64,000 bases of DNA from Stappia indica (GTDB taxonomy: Bacteria; Pseudomonadota; Alphaproteobacteria; Rhizobiales; Stappiaceae): NCBI RefSeq assembly GCF_009789575.1, contig NZ_CP046908.1, positions 3,191,001 through 3,255,000 on the forward strand, read 5' to 3'. A model generated the notes under the pieces. It saw only the letters and a program-made list of their open reading frames with translations, was not told where the DNA came from and did no database searches. A program made the translations under genes and the position numbers. Below, in pieces: positions 36,804 through 48,065 of the stretch; positions within the stretch are counted from its first letter, which is position 1, and each line of letters opens with the position of its first letter.

Positions 36804-37274
36804 ATGACCGATTCCGGCAGCCGCAAGGACGCCGAGACCGCGGCCGAGCAGCCGGCTGCCTCGCTGGAGGAGCAGTGCGTTGCCAAGGGCATGCGCATGA
36901 CCGAGCAGCGGCGCATCATCGCGCGGGTCATCGAGGGCGCCAGCGACCACCCGGACGTCGAGGAGCTCTACCGCCGCGCCGTCCAGAACGACCCGCGCAT
37001 CTCCATTTCCACCGTTTATCGCACGGTGAAGCTGTTCGAGGATGCCGGCATCATCGAGCGCCACGATTTCCGGGACGGGCGTGCCCGCTACGAGACCGTG
37101 CCGGAAGAGCATCACGACCACCTGATCGACCTGAAGAGCGGCAACGTCATCGAGTTCCGCAACGAGGAGATCGAGCGGCTGCAGGAGGCCATCGCCCGCA
37201 AGCTCGGCTACCGGCTGGTCGATCACCGGCTGGAGCTCTACGGCGTGCCGCTGTCGCCGAACGACCGGGAATGA
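36804..37274 (+). CDS. mur: Fur family metalloregulator, Mur-like
   Basis: A 156-residue Fur-fold repressor: winged helix (MTEQRRIIARVIEGASDHPDVEELYRRA ... ISISTVYRTVKLFEDAGII) and dimerisation domain with the metal motif HHDHLIDLKSGNVIEF. The CxxC pairs of structural-zinc Fur proteins are absent. Lack of the Cys pairs, LVDHRLELYGVPL near the C-terminus, and position after tsaB-rimI match the rhizobial Fur ortholog Mur, which senses Mn(II). The ATG at 36804 follows AAGGAGAGGCGAG; a start at 36774 would add ten residues. Confidence 0.88.
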   Translation: MTDSGSRKDAETAAEQPAASLEEQCVAKGMRMTEQRRIIARVIEGASDHPDVEELYRRAVQNDPRISISTVYRTVKLFEDAGIIERHDFRDGRARYETVPEEHHDHLIDLKSGNVIEFRNEEIERLQEAIARKLGYRLVDHRLELYGVPLSPNDRE

Positions 37275-37278
37275 TCCG

Positions 37279-38145
37279 ATGATGCGCCTGCGCGCCGCGA
37301 CCGTCCTGGCGACCCTGACCGTGGTGACGCTGCCGCTGATCCCGGTGCAATGGCTGGCGCTGCGCCTCAAGGGCGGGCTGAAGCGCTCCCTGCCCGTCGT
37401 CTGGCACCGCATCGCCTGCCGCACCGTCGGCATCCGCGTGCGCGAGATCGGCCGGCCGGCCCGCGAGCGCCCGCTGCTGATCGTCGCCAATCACGTGTCC
37501 TGGCTCGATATCACCGTGCTCGGCAGCCGCATGCCGCTGTCCTTCGTCGCCAAGACCGAGGTCGCGTCCTGGCCGGTCTTCGGGCTTTTCGCCAAGCTGC
37601 AGCGCTCCGTCTTCGTCGACCGCCAGCGGCGCAGCGCGACCGGGCGCACCGCCGAGGAGCTGGGCACCCGCCTTGCCTCGGGCGATGCCATGGTGCTCTT
37701 CGCCGAAGGCACGTCGAACAGCGGCAACGAGGTATTGCCGTTCCGCTCGGCGCTGATCGGGGCGGCGCGCCACGCGCTGGCCGGCGAGGACGGGGAGATG
37801 TGGATCCAGCCGCTGGCGCTCGCCTACACCCACCTGCACGGGTTGCCGATGGGGCGCCAGTTCCGCCCGCATGTCGCCTGGTACGGCGACATGGAGATGG
37901 TGCCGCATTTCATGAATGTGGTCCGCCAGGGGGCGGTCGATGTGGCCGTGGTCTGGGGCGAGTCGATCCGGGTGCGGCCGGACATGGACCGCAAGACCCT
38001 GACGCGGCTGCTGGAAGACGAGGTGCGCCGGCTTGCGGGCAATGTGCGCGCCGGCCATCCGCCGGCCGGACCCGACTTGCCGCCCGCCGCCCTGCCGGCT
38101 GACGATGACGAGCCCGCTATTCTCAACGCGGCCGAAAACGGCTAA
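37279..38145 (+). CDS. plsC: 1-acyl-glycerol-3-phosphate (lysophospholipid) acyltransferase, PlsC/OlsA type
   Basis: A 288-residue membrane acyltransferase. An N-terminal hydrophobic helix precedes motif I NHVSWLD (HX4D), motif II around FVAKTEVASWPVFG, and motif III FAEGTSNSG. It acylates a lysophosphatidate or lyso-ornithine-lipid acceptor at the inner membrane. The tail after about residue 255 is Pro/Ala/Asp-rich and probably disordered. It begins four bases after the mur stop, so the two are co-transcribed. Confidence 0.87.
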   Translation: MMRLRAATVLATLTVVTLPLIPVQWLALRLKGGLKRSLPVVWHRIACRTVGIRVREIGRPARERPLLIVANHVSWLDITVLGSRMPLSFVAKTEVASWPVFGLFAKLQRSVFVDRQRRSATGRTAEELGTRLASGDAMVLFAEGTSNSGNEVLPFRSALIGAARHALAGEDGEMWIQPLALAYTHLHGLPMGRQFRPHVAWYGDMEMVPHFMNVVRQGAVDVAVVWGESIRVRPDMDRKTLTRLLEDEVRRLAGNVRAGHPPAGPDLPPAALPADDDEPAILNAAENG

Positions 38146-38286
38146 AGCAGGCACGATCGGCGAGCGGCCGGGCGCGCATTGCCTTGCGTGTCGCCGTCAT
38201 CGCAACCTTGACACAATCCGCCGGCAAGACCTCAGCCATTGGCTGCCGGACGGCATGCGGCGCGGCAGACCCCGCGCGGAGACAGG

Positions 38287-39768
<1,482 letters not shown>

Positions 39769-39814
39769 GGTCCGCGCAAGGGGTTTCAGGAGGCAGGATG
39801 CCAGGAGAAGCTGC

Positions 39815-40921
39815 TTGACCGGCGCCGGCCGGACACCCGGCCGGGGCGGTTACCGCGCCGCGGTCCCCGCTTCGGACATGACCCATGTGGTCCTGGCCTT
39901 CGACGACAACAGGCTCGTCGGCGACCTTTTCGGCCAGTTCGACCAGAATCTCGCGCTTATCGAGCAGCGCCTCGGCGTGGATGCGGTGGCGCGCGGCAAT
40001 CAGGTGATCATCAAGGGACGCCATTCCGGCTGCGAGCAGGCTCGCCGTGCGCTGGAATCGCTTTATGCGCGCCTGCAGCAGGGCTACGAGCTGCACCCGG
40101 GCGACGTGGAAGGGGCATTGCGCATGGCCGCAGCGGAAGAAGCGCAACTCGACCTGCCGACCATCGAGCCGCGCTCGCATCTGACCTATGCGCAGGTCTC
40201 GACCCGCCGCAAGACGGTGCTGGCCCGCACCCCGGCGCAGGATGCCTATATCCGAGCCATGGACCGGGCCGACCTCACCTTCGGCGTCGGGCCGGCCGGC
40301 ACCGGCAAGACCTTCCTCGCCGTCGCCTATGCGGCGGCGCTGCTGGAGCGCGGCGACGTGGCCCGGCTGATCCTGTCGCGCCCGGCTGTCGAGGCGGGCG
40401 AGCGGCTCGGCTTCCTGCCCGGCGACATGAAAGAGAAGGTCGATCCCTATCTCCGTCCGCTCTACGACGCGCTCTACGAGATGATGCCGGCGGAAAAGGT
40501 CGAGCGCGGGTTGCAGTCCGGCATGATCGAGGTGGCGCCGCTCGCCTTCATGCGCGGACGCACGCTTTCCAACGCGGTCGTGATCCTGGACGAATCCCAG
40601 AACACCACGACGATGCAGATGAAGATGTTCCTGACGCGCCTCGGCGAGAACTCGCGGATGATCGTCACCGGCGACCCGAGCCAGGTCGACCTGCCGCCGG
40701 GCCAGAAGTCGGGCCTGCGCGAGGCGCTGGGCCTGCTGGAGGGCGTCGAGGGCGTGGCGCAGGTGCGCTTCACCGAGGTCGACGTGGTTCGCCATGAGCT
40801 GGTCGCCCGGATCGTGCGCGCCTATGACGATGCGGGCCGCGAGGCGAGTGCCGAGCGCGATGCGGCCGAGGCTGCCGCCGAAGCGGCACGGCGTTCGCCG
40901 CGGCGGGGCCCGGCGACATGA
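39815..40921 (+). CDS. ybeZ: PhoH family ATPase (YbeZ-like)
   Basis: A 368-residue protein with a KH-like N-terminal part (QNLALIEQRLGVDAVARGNQVIIKG) and a P-loop ATPase domain: Walker A GPAGTGKTFLAVAYAAAL and Walker B VILDESQNTTTMQMKMFLTRLG. PhoH/YbeZ partners with the YbeY endoribonuclease, encoded next with an ATGA overlap. The start is taken as TTG 39815, four bases after AGGAGAAG; the first in-frame ATG is 39878 (MTHVVLAFDD), which also fits the family and lacks a clear ribosome-binding site. Confidence 0.92.
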   Translation: MTGAGRTPGRGGYRAAVPASDMTHVVLAFDDNRLVGDLFGQFDQNLALIEQRLGVDAVARGNQVIIKGRHSGCEQARRALESLYARLQQGYELHPGDVEGALRMAAAEEAQLDLPTIEPRSHLTYAQVSTRRKTVLARTPAQDAYIRAMDRADLTFGVGPAGTGKTFLAVAYAAALLERGDVARLILSRPAVEAGERLGFLPGDMKEKVDPYLRPLYDALYEMMPAEKVERGLQSGMIEVAPLAFMRGRTLSNAVVILDESQNTTTMQMKMFLTRLGENSRMIVTGDPSQVDLPPGQKSGLREALGLLEGVEGVAQVRFTEVDVVRHELVARIVRAYDDAGREASAERDAAEAAAEAARRSPRRGPAT

Positions 40922-41451
40922 GCCAGGGCGAAGGCGTGGTGCCGGAGATCGACGTTGCCGTCGAGGCGGGCGGCTGGCCGGGTGAGGACGAACTCGAAGC
41001 GCTCGTCGCGCGGGTCGTCGAGGTGGCGTGCACCGAGGCGGAGCTGGAGCTGGTCGAGGGCTCGGAACTGTCTGTCGTCTTTGCCGACGATGCCCGCGTG
41101 CGCGAGCTCAACCGCGACTGGCGCGACAAGGACGCGCCGACCAACGTCCTGTCCTTCCCGGGCGGCGACGAGGAGGAGCCGCCCTTCGGCCCGCTTCTCG
41201 GCGATATCATCCTCGCCCGCGAGACGGTGGCGCGCGAGGCCGAGGCGCTGGACATCACCTTTTCCGACCACGTGACGCATCTTGTTGCGCATGGATTCCT
41301 TCACCTTTTCGGTTACGATCACCAAATGGAGGACGAAGCCGAGGAGATGGAGGCCCTGGAACGGCGCATTCTGGCCGTTCTGGGTATTGCCGACCCTTAC
41401 CGGGACCCTCTGGTGTCCGGAACCGAAACGGAGAGCGAGACGCCCGTGTGA
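40918..41451 (+). CDS. ybeY: Endoribonuclease / rRNA maturation factor YbeY
   Basis: A 177-residue metalloprotein with the UPF0054 signature HLVAHGFLHLFGYDH, three His binding zinc, and the upstream block LNRDWRDKDAPTNVLSFPG. It matures the 3' end of 16S rRNA and takes part in ribosome quality control. It overlaps ybeZ by four bases and precedes the CorC gene. Confidence 0.96.
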   Translation: MSQGEGVVPEIDVAVEAGGWPGEDELEALVARVVEVACTEAELELVEGSELSVVFADDARVRELNRDWRDKDAPTNVLSFPGGDEEEPPFGPLLGDIILARETVAREAEALDITFSDHVTHLVAHGFLHLFGYDHQMEDEAEEMEALERRILAVLGIADPYRDPLVSGTETESETPV

Positions 41452-41469
41452 GCGGGCGTGAAAACCGAT

Positions 41470-42591
41470 ATGAATGATACAGAGGTCCGAAGTACGACCG
41501 ACACTCCGGCGTCGCAAGATGCGACAGCAGGAGCGGCGGCAGAAGCCGCCCAGACCGACGGCGAACCGCAGCGATCGCTGCGCAGCGTGTGGTCCGATGC
41601 CCTGAAACGGCTTGCCGGCCTGCGGCGGCCGGGCAACGGTGCGGGCACGCTGCGCCAGAATCTCCAGGACGAACTGGCCCGCGAGGCCGACGACAGCGCC
41701 AGCTTCACGCCCGAAGAGCGCATCCTGCTGTCCAACATCCTGCGCCTGCGCGAGGTGCGGGTGGAGGATGTGATGGTGCCGCGCGCCGATATCGATGCGG
41801 TGGAGGATACCGTCACCGTTTCCCGGCTGATGGATGTGTTCCGCGACAGTGGCCATTCGCGCATGCCGGTCTATCACGACGGGCTCGATGATCCGCGCGG
41901 CATGGTCCACATAAAGGACCTGATGGCCTATTTTGTCGGCCGAGCGACGCCGGACGAGAAGCGCAACGGCGAGGCTGCGGCGGCGGAGACCGGCGAGGCG
42001 CCCGCCAGCAACGAACCGCAACTCTTCGACCTGACCCGTGTCGACCTGTCGCTGCCGCTGGCCGAGGCCAAACTGATCCGCCCGGTTCTCTTCGTTCCGC
42101 CGTCCATGCCGGCAACGGACCTGATGGCGAAGATGCAGGCGGACCGCGTGCAGATGGCACTGGTGATCGACGAGTATGGCGGCACCGAAGGCCTTGTCTC
42201 GCTGGAAGACATCGTCGAGACCGTGGTCGGCGACATCGAGGACGAGCACGACGAGGACGAGGAGGCGATGATCCAGAAGGTCGCCGATGGCGTCTGGGTC
42301 GCCGATCCGCGGGTGCCGGTGGAAGAAGTCGAGGAGGCGCTCGGCACCGACTTCCAACTCGGCGACCTTGCCGAGGAGATCGATACGCTGGGCGGCCTGG
42401 TCTTCACGCTGGTCGGGCGGGTGCCGGTGCGCGGCGAGCTGCTCGCCGCCCGCGAGTTCCCCGGCTACGAGTTCGAGGTTCTCGATGCCGACCCGCGGCG
42501 CATCAAGCGGCTGCGGATCCGGGCAAGGCGTCCCGAGGCCCGCCTCACGGAAACGCGCCGGCGCCTGCGGCGGCCGGAGTCCGCCAACTAG
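41470..42591 (+). CDS. corC: HlyC/CorC family CBS-domain protein
   Basis: About 373 residues. Order: acidic disordered N-terminus, helical region (RQNLQDELAREADDSASFTPEERILLSNIL), a CBS pair starting VRVEDVMVPRADIDAVEDTVT and ending VALVIDEYGGTEGLVSLEDIVE, then a CorC_HlyC domain (VADGVWVADPRVPVEEVEEALGTDF ... LGGLVFTLVGRVP). Members are linked to magnesium/cobalt homeostasis. It is soluble, lacking the DUF21 membrane domain. A GTG at 41458 would add four residues; neither start has a clear ribosome-binding site. Confidence 0.9.
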   Translation: MNDTEVRSTTDTPASQDATAGAAAEAAQTDGEPQRSLRSVWSDALKRLAGLRRPGNGAGTLRQNLQDELAREADDSASFTPEERILLSNILRLREVRVEDVMVPRADIDAVEDTVTVSRLMDVFRDSGHSRMPVYHDGLDDPRGMVHIKDLMAYFVGRATPDEKRNGEAAAAETGEAPASNEPQLFDLTRVDLSLPLAEAKLIRPVLFVPPSMPATDLMAKMQADRVQMALVIDEYGGTEGLVSLEDIVETVVGDIEDEHDEDEEAMIQKVADGVWVADPRVPVEEVEEALGTDFQLGDLAEEIDTLGGLVFTLVGRVPVRGELLAAREFPGYEFEVLDADPRRIKRLRIRARRPEARLTETRRRLRRPESAN

Positions 42592-42648
42592 GGCGCAGCC
42601 AGGACCTAACGAGCGCGCGAACACGCAATCGTCTCCTCACCCCTTGCG

Positions 42649-42686
42649 AGCCGCAGCCATGCCCCGTCCGGTCCATGGCTGCGGCT
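42649..42686 (+). terminator. Terminator between corC and lnt
   Basis: AGCCGCAGCCATG and CATGGCTGCGGCT form a perfect 13-bp stem with a 12-base loop, 58 bases after the corC stop, followed by TCCGCTTTACTT. It ends the miaB-corC operon. Confidence 0.55.
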
Positions 42687-42780
42687 TCCGCTTTACTTGA
42701 CCGGCGCCGGGGCGCCGGGAATGGTCCGGTGACGGGCGACTGATTCGCCCTTCCGTTGACGCATCGCCGACGTTTCGCGC

Positions 42781-44400
42781 ATGCGCAAAGCAGGAGCCGA
42801 TACCGTGCTGCGCCTCGCACAGGTCTTCCTTCTCGCTCACGGCTGGCGGCGCTGGCTGCTGGCCGCCTTCGCCGGTGCCCTTGCCGCGCTTGCCATGCCG
42901 CCCTTCGGCCTGTTTCCGGTCCTCGCCCTGTCGATGCCGGCGCTGGTCTGGCTGCTGGACGGCGCGATCTCGGACGAGACGGGCTGGGCGCGGCGCCTGC
43001 GGCCGGGGTTCGCGATCGGCTGGTGGTTCGGCTTCGGTTTCCATCTGGCGGGCCTGTGGTGGATCGGCCGGGCATTCCTGGTCGAGGCGGATGTCTTCGC
43101 CTGGATGATCCCCTTCGCCGTGGTGCTGCTGCCGGCGGGCCTGTCGCTGTTCACCGGCCTGGCGACCCTCGTTGCCGGTCTTGCCTGGCGCGACGGGCCG
43201 GACCGGCTGCTGCTGCTGGCACTGGTCCTGACGCTGGCGGACTGGCTGCGCGGTCATGTGCTGACCGGCTTTCCCTGGAACCTGTGGGGCTACGCCTTCG
43301 GCGACTACACGGTCCTGATGCAGCCGGCGGCGCTGGTCGGCATCTATGGGCTGGGTCTTCTCGTGGCGACGATCTTCTGCGGGCTTGCCGGATTTGCCGA
43401 CGGAACCCGCGGTGGACGGCGCATGGGCACCGCGTCCCTGCTGCTGCTGGCCCTGGTTGCCGGCTATGGTGCCGCGCGCCTTTCACTCGCTCCCGTGTCG
43501 CAGGGCGAGGAAATCGCGATCCGGGTGGTACAGCCGTCCATCCCGCAGGAAGAGAAGTGGCAGCCGGAGAACCGGGCGCGGGTGTTCCAGACCTATCTGG
43601 AGGCGAGCCGCGCCCCCTGGCAGGGGGCGGAGGCCGATGCCGAACTGCCCCGCCTGGTGATCTGGCCGGAATCCGCGCCGCCCTTCCTGTTGACCGAGGC
43701 GCCGGAGGCGCTTGCCGCCATCGCCGACCTGTTGCGCGGCGAGGATACGCTGGTGACCGGGGCGATCCGCGCCAGCGTCGAGGATGCGGGCAACCGGGTG
43801 TTCTACAACTCCGTCTTCGTCATCGACGGAGAAGGCGCGGTTCGCGATGCCTACGACAAGGTGCGCCTCGTGCCCTTCGGCGAATACCTGCCGCTTGGCG
43901 ACCTGCTGGAGAAGATCGGCCTGACCAAGCTGGTGGACCTGCCCGGCACCTTCCGTGCCGGCTTCCGCCCTCGTACGCTGGAGCCGGTGGCCGGACCGTC
44001 GTTCCTGCCGTTGATCTGCTACGAGGCGATCTTTCCGCAAGCCGCGACTTCGCGCGACGGCCGGCCCGGTTTCCTGCTCAACGTCACCAACGATGCCTGG
44101 TTCGGCGATACGCCGGGACCCCGCCAGCATTTCGTGCAGGCGCGCATGCGTGCGGTCGAGCAGGGGCTTCCGGTTGTGCGCGCCGCCAACACGGGCATAT
44201 CAGGAGTTGTCGATGCTTATGGCCGCGTGCTGGACATGCGCCCGCTGATGGAGGCCGGAACGATCGATATGCGACTCCCGTCTGCGATTTCCGCAGGGGC
44301 ATTCGCGCGATACGGGCAAAGTGCCTTGTCAATTTTCCTGATAGTTTTTCTTGGCACCCTTCTGATAACGCGTTACTTAGGTTATGCGCGTAATGATTGA
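42781..44400 (+). CDS. lnt: Apolipoprotein N-acyltransferase Lnt
   Basis: A 539-residue inner-membrane enzyme with about six N-terminal membrane helices, a periplasmic nitrilase-like domain and a final C-terminal helix (LSIFLIVFLGTLLITRYL). The catalytic triad is visible as Glu297 (WPESAPPF), Lys360 (YDKVRLVPFGEYLPL) and Cys413 (LICYEAIFP). It adds the third acyl chain to lipoproteins. A smaller shadow frame overlaps the start; the ATG at 42781 gives the complete family N-terminus. Confidence 0.96.
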   Translation: MRKAGADTVLRLAQVFLLAHGWRRWLLAAFAGALAALAMPPFGLFPVLALSMPALVWLLDGAISDETGWARRLRPGFAIGWWFGFGFHLAGLWWIGRAFLVEADVFAWMIPFAVVLLPAGLSLFTGLATLVAGLAWRDGPDRLLLLALVLTLADWLRGHVLTGFPWNLWGYAFGDYTVLMQPAALVGIYGLGLLVATIFCGLAGFADGTRGGRRMGTASLLLLALVAGYGAARLSLAPVSQGEEIAIRVVQPSIPQEEKWQPENRARVFQTYLEASRAPWQGAEADAELPRLVIWPESAPPFLLTEAPEALAAIADLLRGEDTLVTGAIRASVEDAGNRVFYNSVFVIDGEGAVRDAYDKVRLVPFGEYLPLGDLLEKIGLTKLVDLPGTFRAGFRPRTLEPVAGPSFLPLICYEAIFPQAATSRDGRPGFLLNVTNDAWFGDTPGPRQHFVQARMRAVEQGLPVVRAANTGISGVVDAYGRVLDMRPLMEAGTIDMRLPSAISAGAFARYGQSALSIFLIVFLGTLLITRYLGYARND

Positions 44401-44607
44401 CGTGCTGGCAGGCGGCACGGCATCATAACAACCGGGACATCCTGTTGCGTAGAACAGGTTGCAACCCTGTGAACCGGCGTCGGTTCTTCCACGATGTTCT
44501 GGTGTTCGGATGCACGCATCCGGCGAAGACGTCTTGGGTCGAGCGAAGAAACGCTGGGTAAAACAAGTATGGTCACAGCATTCGAAAGATCCGGAAAGAA
44601 GACGACA

Positions 44608-45015
44608 ATGAGCAGCAAGAAAGCACCGAACCCCATCGACGTGCATGTTGGCAGCCGCGTGCGACTGCGCAGGATGATGCTTGGAATGAGCCAGGAGAAG
44701 CTTGGCGAGAGCCTTGGCATCACATTTCAGCAGATTCAGAAGTATGAAAAAGGCACCAACCGCATCGGCGCCAGCCGGCTGCAGCACATCGCCACGATCC
44801 TGAAGGTGCCGGTCGCCTTCTTCTTCGAGGATGCGCCGGGCACGCCGGACGATGCGAGCGGCTTCGGCGAGGCCAAGCCGGCATCCTATGTGGTCGATTT
44901 CCTGTCTTCCTCGGAAGGCCTGTCGCTGAACAAGGCCTTCGTGCGGATCGAGGATGCCAAGGTGCGGCGCCGTGTCGTCGACCTCGTCCGCGCCCTGGCC
45001 GGCGAAGAGGTCTGA
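44608..45015 (+). CDS. Cro/CI-type (XRE) helix-turn-helix regulator
   Basis: A 135-residue regulator: HTH in VGSRVRLRRMMLGMSQEKLGESLGITFQQIQKYEKGTNRIGASRLQHIATIL, then a C-terminal helical part (GLSLNKAFVRIEDAKVRRRVVDLVRALAG). It lies between lnt and metK, so SAM-metabolism control is conceivable, but I cannot name its ligand. The 207-base leader before it is AT-richer than average. The ATG at 44608 has GGAAAGAAG upstream; an ATG at 44569 would add 13 residues. Confidence 0.88.
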   Translation: MSSKKAPNPIDVHVGSRVRLRRMMLGMSQEKLGESLGITFQQIQKYEKGTNRIGASRLQHIATILKVPVAFFFEDAPGTPDDASGFGEAKPASYVVDFLSSSEGLSLNKAFVRIEDAKVRRRVVDLVRALAGEEV

Positions 45016-45222
45016 TACCCGGATTTCATGATGCGGACGGACGGCGAAGGCCTTGCCTTCTCCGCCCGGTCCGCAGGTCCTGCCGGACTGCGGTACAACC
45101 GCGCCGTTGCCGGTTGCGGTCCCGCATGGCTTGACGAGCCGTCGTCTTCGCTGGCATGTGTCGTGCGTGGCGGCGGGGGTCCCTGCCGCTTCTTTCTATT
45201 CTTCCCAGAAGGACGGTTGAAC

Positions 45223-46395
<1,173 letters not shown>

Positions 46396-46430
46396 CATCG
46401 TGCCGGGCCGAAAGGCCGCGGCTTGCCATC

Positions 46431-46456
46431 CCGCCCGGCACCCTGGTGCCGGGCGG
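46431..46456 (+). terminator. Strong hairpin after metK
   Basis: CCGCCCGGCACC and GGTGCCGGGCGG form a 12-bp palindrome around two bases (probably 11 bp with a 4-base loop), 36 bases past the metK stop, followed by ACGTCGTTTCC. Confidence 0.45.
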
Positions 46457-46519
46457 ACGTCGTTTCCGCTGCCCCGCGACGTGTCGCCCAAGGGCATAGA
46501 GTGCCGGACCTGCACGCAT

Positions 46520-47206
46520 ATGACCGACCACAGCAAGGGCTCCTTCTTCGGCCGCCGCGTCGGCAAGCCGCTTCGCGCGCAGCGCCGCGAAGTCTTCGAA
46601 AGCGCCCTTGAGCGCCTGCAGCCGGACCTGTCGCAGCCGGCGCCGCAAGACGTGCGCGAGCTGTTTGCGGGCAAGGTCGAGACGGTGTGGATGGAGATCG
46701 GCTTCGGCGGCGGCGAGCACCTTTTGCACGAGGCAAGGCGGCTGCCGCAGACCGGCTTCATCGGCGTCGAGCCTTTCGTCAGCAGCCTCGCCAAGGCGGT
46801 GGTCGAGGTGGAGACGGAGGAGCTCGCCAATGTCCGGGTCTATGGCGACGACGCGATCAAGCTGCTTGACTGGCTGCCGGACGCCTCGCTCGACGGCATC
46901 TACCAGCTCTACCCCGACCCCTGGCCCAAGCGCCGGCACTGGAAGCGCCGCTTCGTCAATCCGGTCAATCTGGACCGCATGGCACGCGTGCTGAAGCCCG
47001 GTGCGCTCTACCGCTTCGCCAGCGACATCGACACCTATGTCGACTGGACGCTGGCCCGCCTGCTCGCCCATCCCGCCTTCGAATGGACGGCGGAAGCTGC
47101 GCCCGACTGGCTGGTTCCCTGGCAGCCCTGGTCGGGCACGCGCTACGAGGCAAAGGCCTATCGCGAGGGCCGCAAGGGCCACTATCTGGAGTTCCGCAAG
47201 GTCTGA
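46520..47206 (+). CDS. trmB: tRNA (guanine-N7)-methyltransferase TrmB
   Basis: A 228-residue SAM methyltransferase forming m7G46 in tRNA. Recognisable: [25 protein letters not shown] motif [13 protein letters not shown], and the TrmB-specific [24 protein letters not shown]. The ATG at 46520 fits the family N-terminus [13 protein letters not shown]. It follows metK in the same direction across 124 bases including a hairpin. Confidence 0.96.
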   Translation: MTDHSKGSFFGRRVGKPLRAQRREVFESALERLQPDLSQPAPQDVRELFAGKVETVWMEIGFGGGEHLLHEARRLPQTGFIGVEPFVSSLAKAVVEVETEELANVRVYGDDAIKLLDWLPDASLDGIYQLYPDPWPKRRHWKRRFVNPVNLDRMARVLKPGALYRFASDIDTYVDWTLARLLAHPAFEWTAEAAPDWLVPWQPWSGTRYEAKAYREGRKGHYLEFRKV

Positions 47207-47243
47207 TACGGGGCGGCGGAATCCGGGCAAGCGGCGAATTTTC

Positions 47244-47271
47244 TTGCGTTTGGCGGCTATCGGCGTATAGT
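47244..47271 (+). promoter_or_regulatory. Probable sigma-70 promoter of the rimP-nusA-infB operon
   Basis: TTGCGT (47244-47249) and TATAGT (47266-47271) with a 16-base spacer, starting 37 bases after trmB. Transcription would begin near 47278, just ahead of the attenuator-like leader. Confidence 0.6.
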
Positions 47272-47277
47272 GACGCT

Positions 47278-47349
47278 ACTCAAATTCTCTATCGGCTCGC
47301 ATGAGCAGTATGAGAGTGGGCCCTCCCGAGGACCCGCTCTTTTTGTTTT
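47278..47349 (+). ncRNA. rimP leader: attenuator-like 5' UTR with intrinsic terminator
   Basis: Downstream of the promoter, AGAGTGGGCCCTC pairs with GAGGACCCGCTCT (47313-47340; one wobble, one C-A mismatch) and runs into TTTTTGTTTT, a good rho-independent terminator lying 35 bases before the rimP start. A small GCTC-GCAT-GAGC hairpin (47295-47306) precedes it. A terminator within the leader of rimP-nusA agrees with the alphaproteobacterial rimP-leader attenuator described computationally; NusA could feed back on its own operon here. Confidence 0.6.
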
Positions 47350-47383
47350 GGCGGCCACCCTTCCGCCCCACGGGGAGACAGAC

Positions 47384-47962
47384 TTGCAGGACCAGGAAAC
47401 GCGGATCGTCCGGGAAAACGGACTCGAAACCCGTATCGCGGCCATGGTCGAGCCGGCGATCGCCGATCTCGGCTTTCGCCTCGTGCGCGTCAAGCTGTCC
47501 GGCGTCAACGGACTGACCCTGCAGATCATGGCCGAGCGCCCCGACGGCACGATGACCGTCGATGATTGCGAGGCGGTGAGCCGCGCGGTGACGCCGGTTC
47601 TCGATGTCGAGGACCCGATCGACAGCGAATACCATCTGGAGATTTCCTCGCCCGGCATCGACCGGCCGCTGGTGCGCGCCATCGATTTCGAGCGCTGGCG
47701 CGGCCATCTGGCCAAGCTGGAGCTTGCCGTGCCGCGCGACGGCCGCAAGCGGTTCCGCGGTGAGATCCGCGCCGTCGAGAACGGCGAACTCGTGCTGCGC
47801 CTCGAGGACCTGCCGGACGACGGCGAGCCCGATGTGCGCCTGCCGCTGGCCGACATGGCCGAGGCGCGCCTGATCCTGACCGATGCGCTCGTCGAGGCGT
47901 CGCTGAAGGCGGACAAGGCGGCTCGCCGCAAGGCGTCCACCAACGGGGCCGACAAGGCCTGA
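47384..47962 (+). CDS. rimP: Ribosome maturation factor RimP
   Basis: About 192 residues. The RimP blocks are [53 protein letters not shown] and [23 protein letters not shown]. It binds 30S pre-ribosomes. The start is inferred as TTG 47384 ([13 protein letters not shown]), preceded by GGGGAGACAGAC; in-frame starts further upstream would lie in the terminator of the leader. First gene of rimP-nusA-rnpM-infB. Confidence 0.92.
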   Translation: MQDQETRIVRENGLETRIAAMVEPAIADLGFRLVRVKLSGVNGLTLQIMAERPDGTMTVDDCEAVSRAVTPVLDVEDPIDSEYHLEISSPGIDRPLVRAIDFERWRGHLAKLELAVPRDGRKRFRGEIRAVENGELVLRLEDLPDDGEPDVRLPLADMAEARLILTDALVEASLKADKAARRKASTNGADKA

Positions 47963-48065
47963 TCCGCTCCCTTTGGGGCGAGAAACGAAATTCCGAGGGA
48001 AGCGGCCATGCCCTTCCAGATGACAGGAAGCGCCGGCGAGACCGGCGCGAGAGGAGTGGACTGAG

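Noticed and set aside
45016-45222. SAM-responsive riboswitch in the metK leader
   Set aside because: I looked for the conserved cores of SAM-II and SAM/SAH riboswitches and did not recognise either; a covariance search would be decisive.
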